Positions 1 through 6,185 of a stretch of DNA of 6,471 nt are shown here, one piece after another. The first letter of the stretch is position 1. Each line of letters starts with the position of its first letter. Source of the stretch: Methylococcaceae bacterium (lineage in GTDB: Bacteria > Pseudomonadota > Gammaproteobacteria > Methylococcales > Methylococcaceae); the NCBI GenBank assembly GCA_028678445.1, contig JAJRDJ010000131.1:1-6471 (forward strand), in the 5' to 3' direction. The notes beneath the pieces are model-generated. The model ran no database searches. It was not told the DNA's origin and saw only the letters and a program-made list of their open reading frames with translations. Position numbers and translations under genes: made by a program.

Positions 1-1
1 G

Positions 2-253
2 ATCCTGCTGGCGCGCGATCTTCAAGCCAGCCAGACCGGTGGCGAGTCCGAGTATCATGGCTTCCACCTGAATCTCGGCCTGATTCGCGACCCGAACCAG
101 GTGCTCGTGGCCTTGCGCAAGTTTCTGCATCTGCTCGCCACGCATCGTCAGAGCGTGGATATAGAAAGGGAGGTCAAGGCACAACTGCATCGCAAGGGGA
201 TTACGGGCGCGATCGAAGTGCTGCGGGTGAGTGCCGAGGCCATGGCGGGGTAA
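2..253 (+). CDS. 3' end of an unrecognised protein (partial, 83 residues)
   Basis: The frame beginning at base 2 is open to TAA at 251-253 and carries the C-terminal 83 residues of a protein whose start lies before the window. Codon choice in this frame (third positions mostly G or C) is coding-like. A second frame is also open here, but its codons are atypical. The peptide is soluble-looking and largely helical, with the stretches GGESEYHGFHLNLGLIRDP and VALRKFLHLLATHRQSVDIE, and ends EVLRVSAEAMAG. It has no clear membrane segment. I do not recognise the family, and too little is present to infer a function. The stop is 72 bases upstream of the next start with no obvious terminator between, so the two genes may be co-transcribed. 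Confidence 0.7.
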   Translation: MLLARDLQASQTGGESEYHGFHLNLGLIRDPNQVLVALRKFLHLLATHRQSVDIEREVKAQLHRKGITGAIEVLRVSAEAMAG

Positions 254-313
254 TCCGCCGAATCCAGCGTCCCCACATGCCGAAGGCCGCTTCATCCTTC
301 CCGACAACATCCG

Positions 314-318
314 AGGAG
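314..318 (+). promoter_or_regulatory. Shine-Dalgarno site for the 326 start
   Basis: The sequence aggag lies seven bases before the ATG at 326. It supports that start over the overlapping ATG at 277, which has no comparable site and lies in a frame with poor codon use. Confidence 0.6.
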
Positions 319-325
319 ACCGACA

Positions 326-520
326 ATGAATCAAGTAACCGAAGTGTTGACTACCCTATTCGGCTTCGCGCTGATCGGCGCGATGGCCTTCGAAATCAAG
401 CGCCGGCGCAAACACCTGCGCGAGCTTTACAACATCCTGGATGCCGAGGACAAGCATGTCGTCGCGGAACTGGACCAGATGGTCGCTTCGGGGCTGTTGC
501 AGCCGTTCGTCGCCAGGTAG
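326..520 (+). CDS. Small single-pass membrane protein, 64 residues
   Basis: This is a 64-residue protein of unknown function. The N-terminal part, about residues 4-23 (VTEVLTTLFGFALIGAMAFE), is hydrophobic enough to cross the membrane once. It is followed at once by the basic cluster KRRRKHLR, which by the positive-inside rule would place the C-terminus in the cytoplasm. The remaining residues (about 31-60) are charged and helical and include ELYNILDAEDKHVVAELDQM, a plausible docking helix. The start is well supported by aggag seven bases upstream. I do not recognise the family. The gene lies between an unknown gene and a toxin-antitoxin cassette, so its partner may have been the downstream ATPase-like gene before the cassette arrived; that is inference. 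Confidence 0.7.
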   Translation: MNQVTEVLTTLFGFALIGAMAFEIKRRRKHLRELYNILDAEDKHVVAELDQMVASGLLQPFVAR

Positions 521-521
521 A

Positions 522-552
522 CCCAAGAGGCTTAAGCCAGCTGCAGCTTGGG
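522..552. repeat. Nested inverted repeats between small membrane gene and toxin-antitoxin cassette
   Basis: Two bases after the TAG of the small membrane protein, CCCAAG (522-527) is complementary to CTTGGG (547-552). Inside lie two adjacent perfect 10-bp palindromes, GGCTTAAGCC (529-538) and AGCTGCAGCT (539-548, overlapping the outer arm). No T-run follows on the + strand, so this is not a standard intrinsic terminator. It lies about 70 bases upstream of the antitoxin start and could be an operator for the cassette, a weak or Rho-assisted terminator, or chance. Confidence 0.35.
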
Positions 553-622
553 CATGTATTTACGTGAGGGTCGAGCTACCCGGAACCCCTAGCCCTTACC
601 GAAAGACAGGGAGACACTTTTT

Positions 623-823
623 ATGATTCAGATAGAGTTATTGGAACAACAAATCGCGGAATTGGATGACGATTCCTTTTTAAAACTTCGAGAGTGGTTT
701 ATCGAATTCGACCAGGTGCGTTGGGACAATAATCTCGAAGCCGATTCCAACGCAGGAAAACTTGATTTCCTGATCAATGCTGCGCTTTCCGAGCATCAAG
801 CAGGAAAAACGAGAGACCTTTGA
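623..823 (+). CDS. Antitoxin-like small protein of a type II toxin-antitoxin pair
   Basis: This 66-residue acidic protein has the pattern of a small antitoxin family that is usually uncharacterised and is found upstream of RelE/ParE-like toxins. An N-terminal helix (IELLEQQIAELDDDSFLKLR) is followed by a WFIEFDQVRWD segment, a central EADSNAGKLDFL segment, and a tail ending LSEHQAGKTRDL. Members of this family typically share the WF-x-EFD, AGKLD and AG-x-TR-x-L signatures; that is recalled, not searched. Such proteins neutralise the co-encoded toxin and often autorepress. A ribosome site (aggga, 608-612) lies about ten bases before the ATG. The gene overlaps the toxin start by four bases (TTGA), giving tight translational coupling. 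Base composition is visibly more AT-rich than the flanking genes, consistent with acquisition as a mobile cassette. Confidence 0.75.
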   Translation: MIQIELLEQQIAELDDDSFLKLREWFIEFDQVRWDNNLEADSNAGKLDFLINAALSEHQAGKTRDL

Positions 824-1083
824 AGCACAAAACAGCTTCCAGTTTCTGGGCTTGCTATGAATATCTTCCGATGGACATTCGCAACCTTGCCGACAAGAAT
901 TTTCAACTGTTGAAAGCCGATCCTTCCCACCCATCGTTGCGGTTCAAGAAAGTCGGTAAAGTCTGGTCTGTCCGTGTTGGCACACATTACCGCGCAGTTG
1001 CGACGCCGATTCAAGGCGGCTATCTTTGGGTCTGGATTGGCACTCATACGGAATACGACAAACTACTGGCCTCGTCTTGTTGA
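820..1083 (+). CDS. RelE/ParE-superfamily toxin-like protein
   Basis: This is an 87-residue basic protein beginning at TTG (820-822), which overlaps the antitoxin TGA stop. The pattern is that of the RelE/ParE fold: a helical N-terminal half (FWACYEYLPMDIRNLADKNF, then LLKADPSHPSLRFKKVG) followed by a beta-sheet half containing VWSVRVGTHYRAVATP and a closing YLWVWIGTHTEYDKLL. The basic VWSVRVGTHYRA strand and the final W-x-GTH-x-EYD element are characteristic. RelE members cleave mRNA at the ribosome and ParE members poison gyrase; sequence alone does not say which applies here. No ATG lies near the beginning, and the coupling to the antitoxin favours TTG. The gene appears intact, so the cassette is probably functional. 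Confidence 0.75.
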   Translation: MKHKTASSFWACYEYLPMDIRNLADKNFQLLKADPSHPSLRFKKVGKVWSVRVGTHYRAVATPIQGGYLWVWIGTHTEYDKLLASSC

Positions 1084-1141
1084 TAAAGAAACGGAATCAG
1101 TGGGGTAACAGTATGTGGAAACGGGAGGATCGCCTTGAACT

Positions 1142-1147
1142 GGGGAG
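1142..1147 (+). promoter_or_regulatory. Strong Shine-Dalgarno site before the 1155 start
   Basis: The sequence ggggag with a seven-base spacer precedes ATG at 1155. It is among the best-placed ribosome sites in the window. The ATG at 1295, which opens the large ATPase-like frame, has none worth the name. The site therefore points to 1155 as the original translation start. Confidence 0.55.
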
Positions 1148-1154
1148 CATTCCG

Positions 1155-1220
1155 ATGTCCGGTGGCAACAATAACGATAGCAATGTCGTCTATCAAGTCG
1201 TGAACCAACCCGGAGCCTGA
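1155..1220 (+). pseudogene. Short ORF, probably the frame-displaced N-terminus of the ATPase-like gene
   Basis: A 21-codon ORF starts at an ATG with an excellent ribosome site and stops at TGA 1218-1220. Its peptide contains SNVVYQVVNQPG. A V-V-x-Q-x-PG pattern is what begins HMA-like domains fused to P-type ATPases. The reading frame of the large downstream gene is open back to 1181 without any ATG, GTG or TTG before 1295, and encodes LRPRHAFRIRKFGNS just where the PG-x-LR-x-R continuation would be expected. The two frames overlap in 1181-1220, so one missing base there would split a longer protein. Alternatives are a leader peptide that influences downstream initiation, or chance. Confidence 0.4.
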
Positions 1221-1294
1221 GACCGCGCCATGCATTTCGTATCCGCAAGTTCGGAAATAGCCTCCTGAATCAAGTACCCAAAGAAAACATCGAG

Positions 1295-3514
1295 ATGGCC
1301 GGAAACATTGCCTTTGGAACCGACGCGCTGCGGCTTGAAGACACCGCCCTTTTCGGGGTCGGGAACCAGGACCACGCCCGTCAGTTCGCGCGGCGCGTGC
1401 TGGCCTTGCCGGAAGTCCGCTCGCTGACGCTGGAGCCTGAAACCGGCGGGGCCCGGATTGCCTACCGGGCGGCACCCGGGGATGGGAAAAACGTGCTGGC
1501 CCGTCTGGCCGATGCGATCGGTACCGAGGCCTATGCGCTGGACGACGCTAGGATCCCGGAATGGCCGGATGGGGAGGCGGTCACGCTGAGCCGCGCGGGT
1601 GATGCGATCACCGTGATGCCCCTTAAGGACTCGCAGCCCGATGCGTTGCGGGAGGCGCATGAAGCGCTCTCGGCGAAAAATATTAGCGGCACACGGCGGA
1701 AAGTCCCCGATCCTGCCCCGGTGCCGTTCGGGGTCGCCAACACCACCGTCGGACTCGGCACCATAGGCGAACTGATGCTGCCGGTAGCGACTCCGCTTGC
1801 GGCCGGCATTCTGGTCGCGACAAAGCTTAACGTGGTGCGCGATGCGGCGGTGGATCTCAGTCGCGGCAAAGTCGGCGTGCCCTTGTTCGATACCGCATTG
1901 CTGGCCTGCTCGATCGTGACCGGCCAGGTGCTGGCCTATGCGCTGACCGACTGGTCGCTGCGCTATTGGAACCGGCGCGGGCGAAAGCAACTGGCCGAGG
2001 AAACGCAGCAACTGCTGGACGAGACCTTGCCGCTGCCGGAACAGGCGCGCGTGATCGATGCGGCCGGGAGCGAAACCGTCGTGCCGCTCGCACTACTGCG
2101 AGCCGGAGACCGTATCCGTGTCGCAGCCGGCGAGCCGATCCCGGCCGACGGGCGGGTCGTGGCCGGCACGGCGCTGGTCGATGAAACCCAGCTCAGCGGC
2201 GCTCGTGCGCCGGTGCGGAAGACGGTCGACGACAGCGTGCTGGCTGGCGCCAGGTTGGTGGTTGGCGGGCTCGACATCCTGGTCGAACGCACCGGCTTGG
2301 CCACTACCGCATCAAGGATATCCGGAACGATTATTGAGGCCGCCGCCGTGGTCCCGCGCGAGCCCGCGCTGCGGCGGAAGGCCGAGCAGATGACGGAGCG
2401 CACCGTGCTGCCGACATTCGCGACTGCCGCCGTCGGCTGGGCGGCCGGCGATCTGATCACCGTGGGTGCAATACTGCACCAGGACTGGATCAGCGGTCCG
2501 GCCCTGGCCGTACCGCTGCTGACCTTGAACCACATCCGCACGGCGCTCGGGAGCGGCGCGCTGGTGCGGAACGGGTCCGCGATCCCCCGGCTGGCGGAGA
2601 GCGATTTTCTGGTGCTGGATGGCGATGATCCGCGTCTGGCCGCGCCCGGGCTGGAACTGGCCGAGATAGAGAGCCGCTTGCCCGATGCCGACACCGTGCT
2701 CCGCCATGTCGCCGGTGCCGGGCTCTTCCTCGGCGACGAACGCTCGCTGGCGCTGATCAATGCTTGCCGGGAACGCGGACTGATCATCAGACAACCAGCG
2801 CTGTTGGCGCTCGATCAAGGTCGGGTCGAGGCTCGCTTGGGCGAGCACACCATCCGGCTGAGCGATGAACCGGTGCAGGGTACCCCTGGGGTTCCGGATC
2901 TGTGGGTGGAAATCGACGGCCATGCGGTGGCGCGCCTGAGTTTCAGCCCCGGCGCCCGCCCCCGCGTGGCGGAGGCGGTGCAGCGGCTGCGGGCGGCCGG
3001 CATGCAGACCTTCGTCGTATCCCGGGAGTCCGATGACAGCACCAACACGCTGGCGCGTCGGCTCGGCGCCGATGGGTCCGGCGGCGAGCTGGATGCCGCC
3101 GGCCGGATTCGTTTTCTGCAAGGCTTGCGGCGGCGCGGCGTGAAGCCGGTTTATGTGGGGCGCCTCGCCGGACAGCCGGACCTGGCGCGGGAAGCCCATG
3201 TCACGGTGGCGCTCGGCGGGCTGAACGGCGAAATCCCGGTGGGCGATGTACTGCTCTTGGGTGCTACCTATGACGGGCTGGCCGATCTGGTCGAACTGTC
3301 GCGGGCTTATGAACCTGACCTCGTCGGCGCCTCGCGAATGGCCACCCTCCCCAATCTGCTGTGCATCGCCGGCGCCTTCGGGGGCCTGCTGAACGGCATT
3401 ACCGCCGGCATCGTCGCCAATATGGGCGTCATGAACGTCGATCGCCGACTGCGGAAAACTCTGGAAGCTTCGGCCCGTCCGCAGGGGTCCCGCAATTGGG
3501 TGACGCTGCGCTGA
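1295..3514 (+). CDS. Catalytically degenerate P-type (P1B-like) ATPase homologue
   Basis: This 739-residue protein has the layout of a heavy-metal P-type ATPase but lacks its catalytic motifs. Residues 5-75 resemble an HMA domain (FARRVLALPEVRSLTLEPET) without CxxC. Membrane-like segments lie near 143-176, 193-219, 370-395, 399-418 and 683-711. The actuator region is recognisable (LLRAGDRIRV, GEPIPADGRVV), but TGES reads SGAR at 301-304. The CPx position reads SGPAL (400-404). The phosphorylation motif DKTGT reads DGDDP, with only Asp442 kept. The N-domain HP region reads GDERS near 480, the TGD motif reads SRE (576-578), and the GDGxND hinge reads GRLAGQPD (622-629). Metal pumping is therefore very unlikely. 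The frame is long and uninterrupted, so a structural or sensory role is possible. The start at 1295 lacks a good ribosome site; the true start may be 1155 after a frame correction. Confidence 0.8.
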   Translation: MAGNIAFGTDALRLEDTALFGVGNQDHARQFARRVLALPEVRSLTLEPETGGARIAYRAAPGDGKNVLARLADAIGTEAYALDDARIPEWPDGEAVTLSRAGDAITVMPLKDSQPDALREAHEALSAKNISGTRRKVPDPAPVPFGVANTTVGLGTIGELMLPVATPLAAGILVATKLNVVRDAAVDLSRGKVGVPLFDTALLACSIVTGQVLAYALTDWSLRYWNRRGRKQLAEETQQLLDETLPLPEQARVIDAAGSETVVPLALLRAGDRIRVAAGEPIPADGRVVAGTALVDETQLSGARAPVRKTVDDSVLAGARLVVGGLDILVERTGLATTASRISGTIIEAAAVVPREPALRRKAEQMTERTVLPTFATAAVGWAAGDLITVGAILHQDWISGPALAVPLLTLNHIRTALGSGALVRNGSAIPRLAESDFLVLDGDDPRLAAPGLELAEIESRLPDADTVLRHVAGAGLFLGDERSLALINACRERGLIIRQPALLALDQGRVEARLGEHTIRLSDEPVQGTPGVPDLWVEIDGHAVARLSFSPGARPRVAEAVQRLRAAGMQTFVVSRESDDSTNTLARRLGADGSGGELDAAGRIRFLQGLRRRGVKPVYVGRLAGQPDLAREAHVTVALGGLNGEIPVGDVLLLGATYDGLADLVELSRAYEPDLVGASRMATLPNLLCIAGAFGGLLNGITAGIVANMGVMNVDRRLRKTLEASARPQGSRNWVTLR

Positions 3515-3530
3515 TCGGGAACGGGCAGAA

Positions 3531-3543
3531 CGGGGCGTCCCCG
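3531..3543 (+). repeat. Short GC hairpin after the ATPase-like gene
   Basis: CGGGG (3531-3535) and CCCCG (3539-3543) can form a five-pair stem with a three-base loop, 17 bases past the stop. No T-run follows, so intrinsic termination is unlikely. It may pause or protect the transcript, or be chance in GC-rich DNA. Confidence 0.2.
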
Positions 3544-3620
3544 GAGGTGCGAATTCACCCGTACCGAATGTTCTGGCCGGGTGTCTGCCATGTAGGCATT
3601 TCCCGCAACTGCATCCAAAC

Positions 3621-4421
3621 GTGACCAAACGACGCCCGGCTAAGCGGGCCGCTCCGCCACTGACGCCCTACAAAGCCGAGCAGGTTCGCAAGATCGCCGA
3701 CTGGCAGCGCGAGAAGCCGGGCTTCTCGCGGTATATCGTTCGACGGCTCGCGGCGCCGTTCGAGAAACTGACGCAGCAGGTCATCCCGGATCGGGCCTCG
3801 CAATGGCTGATGGAGACGCTGAATGCGATCGCCGAGCAATTGGTGGAGGATCACTGGGTGCTCAGCACGGCAGCAGTTTCGAACTATGACGAGATCAAGT
3901 CGAAACCGCTCGAATTTTGCGATGCCTTGGCGGACCGGGCGATACTGGAGGGGCGGAAACTGGCCCTCGGCGTGGGTGCGGCGACCGGTACCGGCGGTCT
4001 GGTAACCACCGCGATGGGCATTCCCGCACTGCTGACCTCGGGACTGCGGGTGATCCATCGCGTCGCGCAGTGCTATGGCTATTCCGGGGAAGGCCGGCTG
4101 CAGCGCGAAATCATGCTGCATATTCTGGCCTTGTCGACCGCCAGCACGCCGGAAGACCGCCTGCGCGCGTTGTCGCAGTATCAGCGGCAGGTGCAGTCTT
4201 ATCTGATCGACGATGCCGTCCACGACGCCGTGATGGCGACGCTCCAGCGGCTGGTGCTCGGCACCGAGGCGGCCGGTTCGATACCGGGCGTCGGCATCGT
4301 GGTGAATGCCTACCTTCACCGTTCGTTCGTCCAGCGTGCCGGGATCGCGGCGCAGCGGGTGTTCCAGGAGAGCTGGCTGCGCGACCGGTACGGGCTTGGC
4401 TGGATCGATTCCGCTGCCTAG
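3621..4421 (+). CDS. EcsC family protein
   Basis: This 266-residue protein has the layout of the EcsC family, named for the third gene of the Bacillus subtilis ecs ABC-transporter operon; its biochemical role is unknown. A basic N-terminus (residues 2-12) is followed by a helical region with SQWLMETLNAIAEQLVEDHW (60-79). A glycine-rich hydrophobic stretch at 115-145 contains GVGAATGTGGLVTTAMGIPA. The segment CYGYSGEG (151-158) precedes a helical region. A second glycine-rich segment at 216-230 (EAAGSIPGVGIVVNA) is followed by a charged C-terminal helix. The two hydrophobic stretches suggest membrane association. The start is GTG at 3621; no ATG or GTG lies in frame upstream within the gap, and the ribosome site is weak, so translation may depend on coupling. 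It is 106 bases after the ATPase-like gene and 89 before the next, so one operon is likely. Confidence 0.8.
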   Translation: MTKRRPAKRAAPPLTPYKAEQVRKIADWQREKPGFSRYIVRRLAAPFEKLTQQVIPDRASQWLMETLNAIAEQLVEDHWVLSTAAVSNYDEIKSKPLEFCDALADRAILEGRKLALGVGAATGTGGLVTTAMGIPALLTSGLRVIHRVAQCYGYSGEGRLQREIMLHILALSTASTPEDRLRALSQYQRQVQSYLIDDAVHDAVMATLQRLVLGTEAAGSIPGVGIVVNAYLHRSFVQRAGIAAQRVFQESWLRDRYGLGWIDSAA

Positions 4422-4500
4422 CGTCTGGCCAGCAAAACCGGTTTCGCATGGGCGGCGCCGGTGCGATCATGGGTTGTCACACGTTCATCATTTTCCTGCC

Positions 4501-4505
4501 GGAGA
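4501..4505 (+). promoter_or_regulatory. Shine-Dalgarno site deciding the 4511 start
   Basis: The sequence ggaga lies five bases before ATG 4511. The same frame is open much further upstream, back past 3917 inside the EcsC gene, but that upstream part is arginine-rich out-of-frame translation. This site and the change to normal codon use place the start at 4511. Confidence 0.6.
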
Positions 4506-4510
4506 ACCAA

Positions 4511-4990
4511 ATGGAAACCACCCACAAACCGGGGCGCAAGAAAACCGCACCGCGCCAGCAAGCCACAGCCGAGCCACCGCAAGCCGATGCCGTCGCTGAG
4601 CGGGAACACCCGGCCGGTCTGCCGAGCGAGAGCCAGCGGCCGACAACGACGTCGTGGACGGAACCCGATGCCGAACATGCGCTCGAACTGACGCTGGAGG
4701 CCTTGTCAGTCGATCATCGCACGGCCGAGCGGATACAGAAGCTGCCGCAAGACATCGGCTGGCTTCTCGTCACGGCGGGGGTGGTGGGTGTGGTCATGCC
4801 CGGCGTTCTCGGTTTGCCCTTTCTGGTGCTCGGTGGTCTGGTGCTGATGCCCGCGACCAACCGGCGGGCCGAACGCTGGCTGACCGGGCATTCGCCCAAA
4901 CTCTTCAAAGGCAGCATCCGCCAGATCAACCGGATTCTGGACGACCTCGAACAGCGCTATCCGCGTGGCAAGAAGGGCCGCATCAGGTGA
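4511..4990 (+). CDS. Membrane protein with a glycine/proline hydrophobic hairpin (PGPGW-like)
   Basis: This is a 159-residue protein. Residues 1-55 are polar, rich in Pro, Ala, Lys and Glu, and probably disordered. Residues 56-80 look helical and charged. Residues 82-113 are strongly hydrophobic (GWLLVTAGVVGVVMPG, then LGLPFLVLGGLVLMP) with a central PG-x-x-G-x-P turn. This recalls short membrane proteins of the PGPGW type, where two half-helices flank a Pro-Gly turn, although the exact PGPGW string is absent. A basic amphipathic tail follows (RRAERWL, then IRQINRILDDLEQRYPRGKK). Function is unknown. It lies between the EcsC-family gene and the antiporter-like gene, with 73 bases to the latter. 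The context suggests a membrane accessory protein of the same operon. The family assignment is tentative; the gene itself is well supported. Confidence 0.75.
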   Translation: METTHKPGRKKTAPRQQATAEPPQADAVAEREHPAGLPSESQRPTTTSWTEPDAEHALELTLEALSVDHRTAERIQKLPQDIGWLLVTAGVVGVVMPGVLGLPFLVLGGLVLMPATNRRAERWLTGHSPKLFKGSIRQINRILDDLEQRYPRGKKGRIR

Positions 4991-5063
4991 TCGGGCAAGC
5001 ATCATCCGCAGGCGATGAGCTCTGCTCGGTATCCCGGCAAGACTGAGACACGGGAATGACATC

Positions 5064-6120
5064 ATGAACTTGAACTGGCTGCTGGTATTCATCCCGATCG
5101 CGTTCGGCCTCGATTGGTACAGGGTTGACCCGCTCGTCATTTTCGCCGCATCCGCCGTGGCGATCATCCCCCTGGCCAGCCTCATGGAGCAGGCAACGGA
5201 CGCGCTGGCGCATTATCTCGGGCCGACCTACGGTGGGCTGCTGAGCGCCACCATGGGGAATGCACCCGAGCTGATCATCGGCATCTCGGCGCTGCGCAAC
5301 GGCTTGATCGACATTCTGAAAGGGTCGATCGCCGGTTCCGTCCTCGGGACTTTGCTGTTTGGCCTGGGCATCACGATCATTTCGGGCGGGCTGAAAAAGC
5401 CCGTTCAAACCTTCGACCGAGACATGGTGTCCATCAATAGCGCGTTGCTGATGCTGGCTACCTTCGGGCTGGTGATTCCGGCTGTATTCACCTTCAGCAG
5501 CAATGTGAACCAGGAGATCAGCCTGGAAATCTCCATCGTATTGCTGCTGATTTATCTCGCCAGCATGGCTTATACGATCATGACCAGCCGGTCCCCGGTC
5601 GGTCGTAAGGGCATCGAAGCGGCGCTCAAGGAGAAGGGCGAGGAGCAGCCGGAAGTGGCCGAAGTGTTCCCGAACTGGAGCCGAAATACCGCGCTGGGCA
5701 TCTTGGCTGCTGTGGCTGTGGCGCTGGCGCTCGTGAGTGACCTATTAACCGGCTCGCTCCAGCCGGCGGCCGACGCCATGGGCCTCACACCGGTTTTCGC
5801 CGGAGTGTTCCTGCTGGCCATGGTCGGCAACATTCCGCAGTACATGAACTCGGTTTCGTTCGCCTACAAGAGCCGGATGACTCTGGCCCTGTCGATCAAT
5901 CTGGCTGATGGTGGCACCCTTGCTGGTGATCGCCGGATCGCTGATGGGCTTGCACATGAACCTGCTGTTCTCGAAATTCGAATTGGTTGGCATCATTCTG
6001 TCGGTCATCATCGCCCGCAGCCTGATCGCCGACAACACCTCGACATGGCTGGAAGGTGTCATGCTGGTCGGCGTGTACGCGATGTTGGGTGTCGGATTCT
6101 TTTACGCGCCAGCCAGATGA
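5064..6120 (+). pseudogene. Ca2+/H+ antiporter-like (CaCA superfamily), frameshifted
   Basis: A multi-pass exchanger of the cation/Ca2+ superfamily starts at ATG 5064 (cggga eight bases upstream). The first alpha repeat is clear: GNAPELIIGISALRNGLID from residue 65, then GSIAGSVLGTLLFGLG. The second repeat, from residue 255, reads GNIPQYMNSVSFAYKSRMTL, where CAX-type exchangers have GN-x-x-EH. The frame is sound to about base 5900 (SIN) and then turns into arginine/histidine-rich nonsense. The true C-terminus resumes one frame later at 5905-6120 (MVAPLLVIAGSLMG through STWLEGVMLV to FFYAPAR). About seven residues of the expected GSS-x-QVAL segment are missing, so roughly 20 bases seem deleted at 5900-5907. 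Family members are about 350 residues, matching the sum of the pieces. As written the product would be truncated and inactive. An assembly error cannot be excluded. Confidence 0.8.
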
Positions 6121-6185
6121 ATGCGAGGCGGGATCATGGGTTATCTGGCTGTCCTGACCTCCGCCGCGCCCAGGCGTTCATGAGG

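Noticed and set aside
277..567. 96-codon frame overlapping the small membrane protein
   Set aside because: Atypical codons and an Arg/Pro/Gln-rich product, with no good ribosome site. The frame at 326 has a strong site and a sensible membrane helix.
1181..1220. Programmed -1 ribosomal frameshift as the link between the 1155 ORF and the ATPase-like frame
   Set aside because: No X-XXY-YYZ slippery heptamer lies in the overlap in the right phase, and I see no strong downstream stem. A sequence error or mutation is simpler.
1193..2011. Minus-strand open frame of 272 codons over the 5' end of the ATPase-like gene
   Set aside because: Low-complexity Arg/Gly/Gln-rich translation with no ribosome site, opposite a better supported gene.
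3361..3624. 87-codon + strand frame at the end of the ATPase-like gene
   Set aside because: Arg/His-rich product overlapping the ATPase-like frame, with no ribosome site.
2312..3628. Long open frame on the minus strand (438 codons) opposite the ATPase-like gene
   Set aside because: It lies antisense to a gene with recognisable domain order. Its product is rich in Arg, Gln, His and Pro with no family pattern, and long antisense frames are common in GC-rich coding DNA.
3555..4319. Minus-strand open frame of 254 codons over the EcsC gene
   Set aside because: The + strand frame matches the EcsC family. The antisense product is His/Arg/Gln-rich and matches nothing I know.
3917..4510. Upstream extension of the hairpin-protein frame into the EcsC gene
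   Set aside because: The extension is Arg/Gly-rich out-of-frame translation of EcsC. The ribosome site at 4501-4505 and the start of normal codon use favour ATG 4511.
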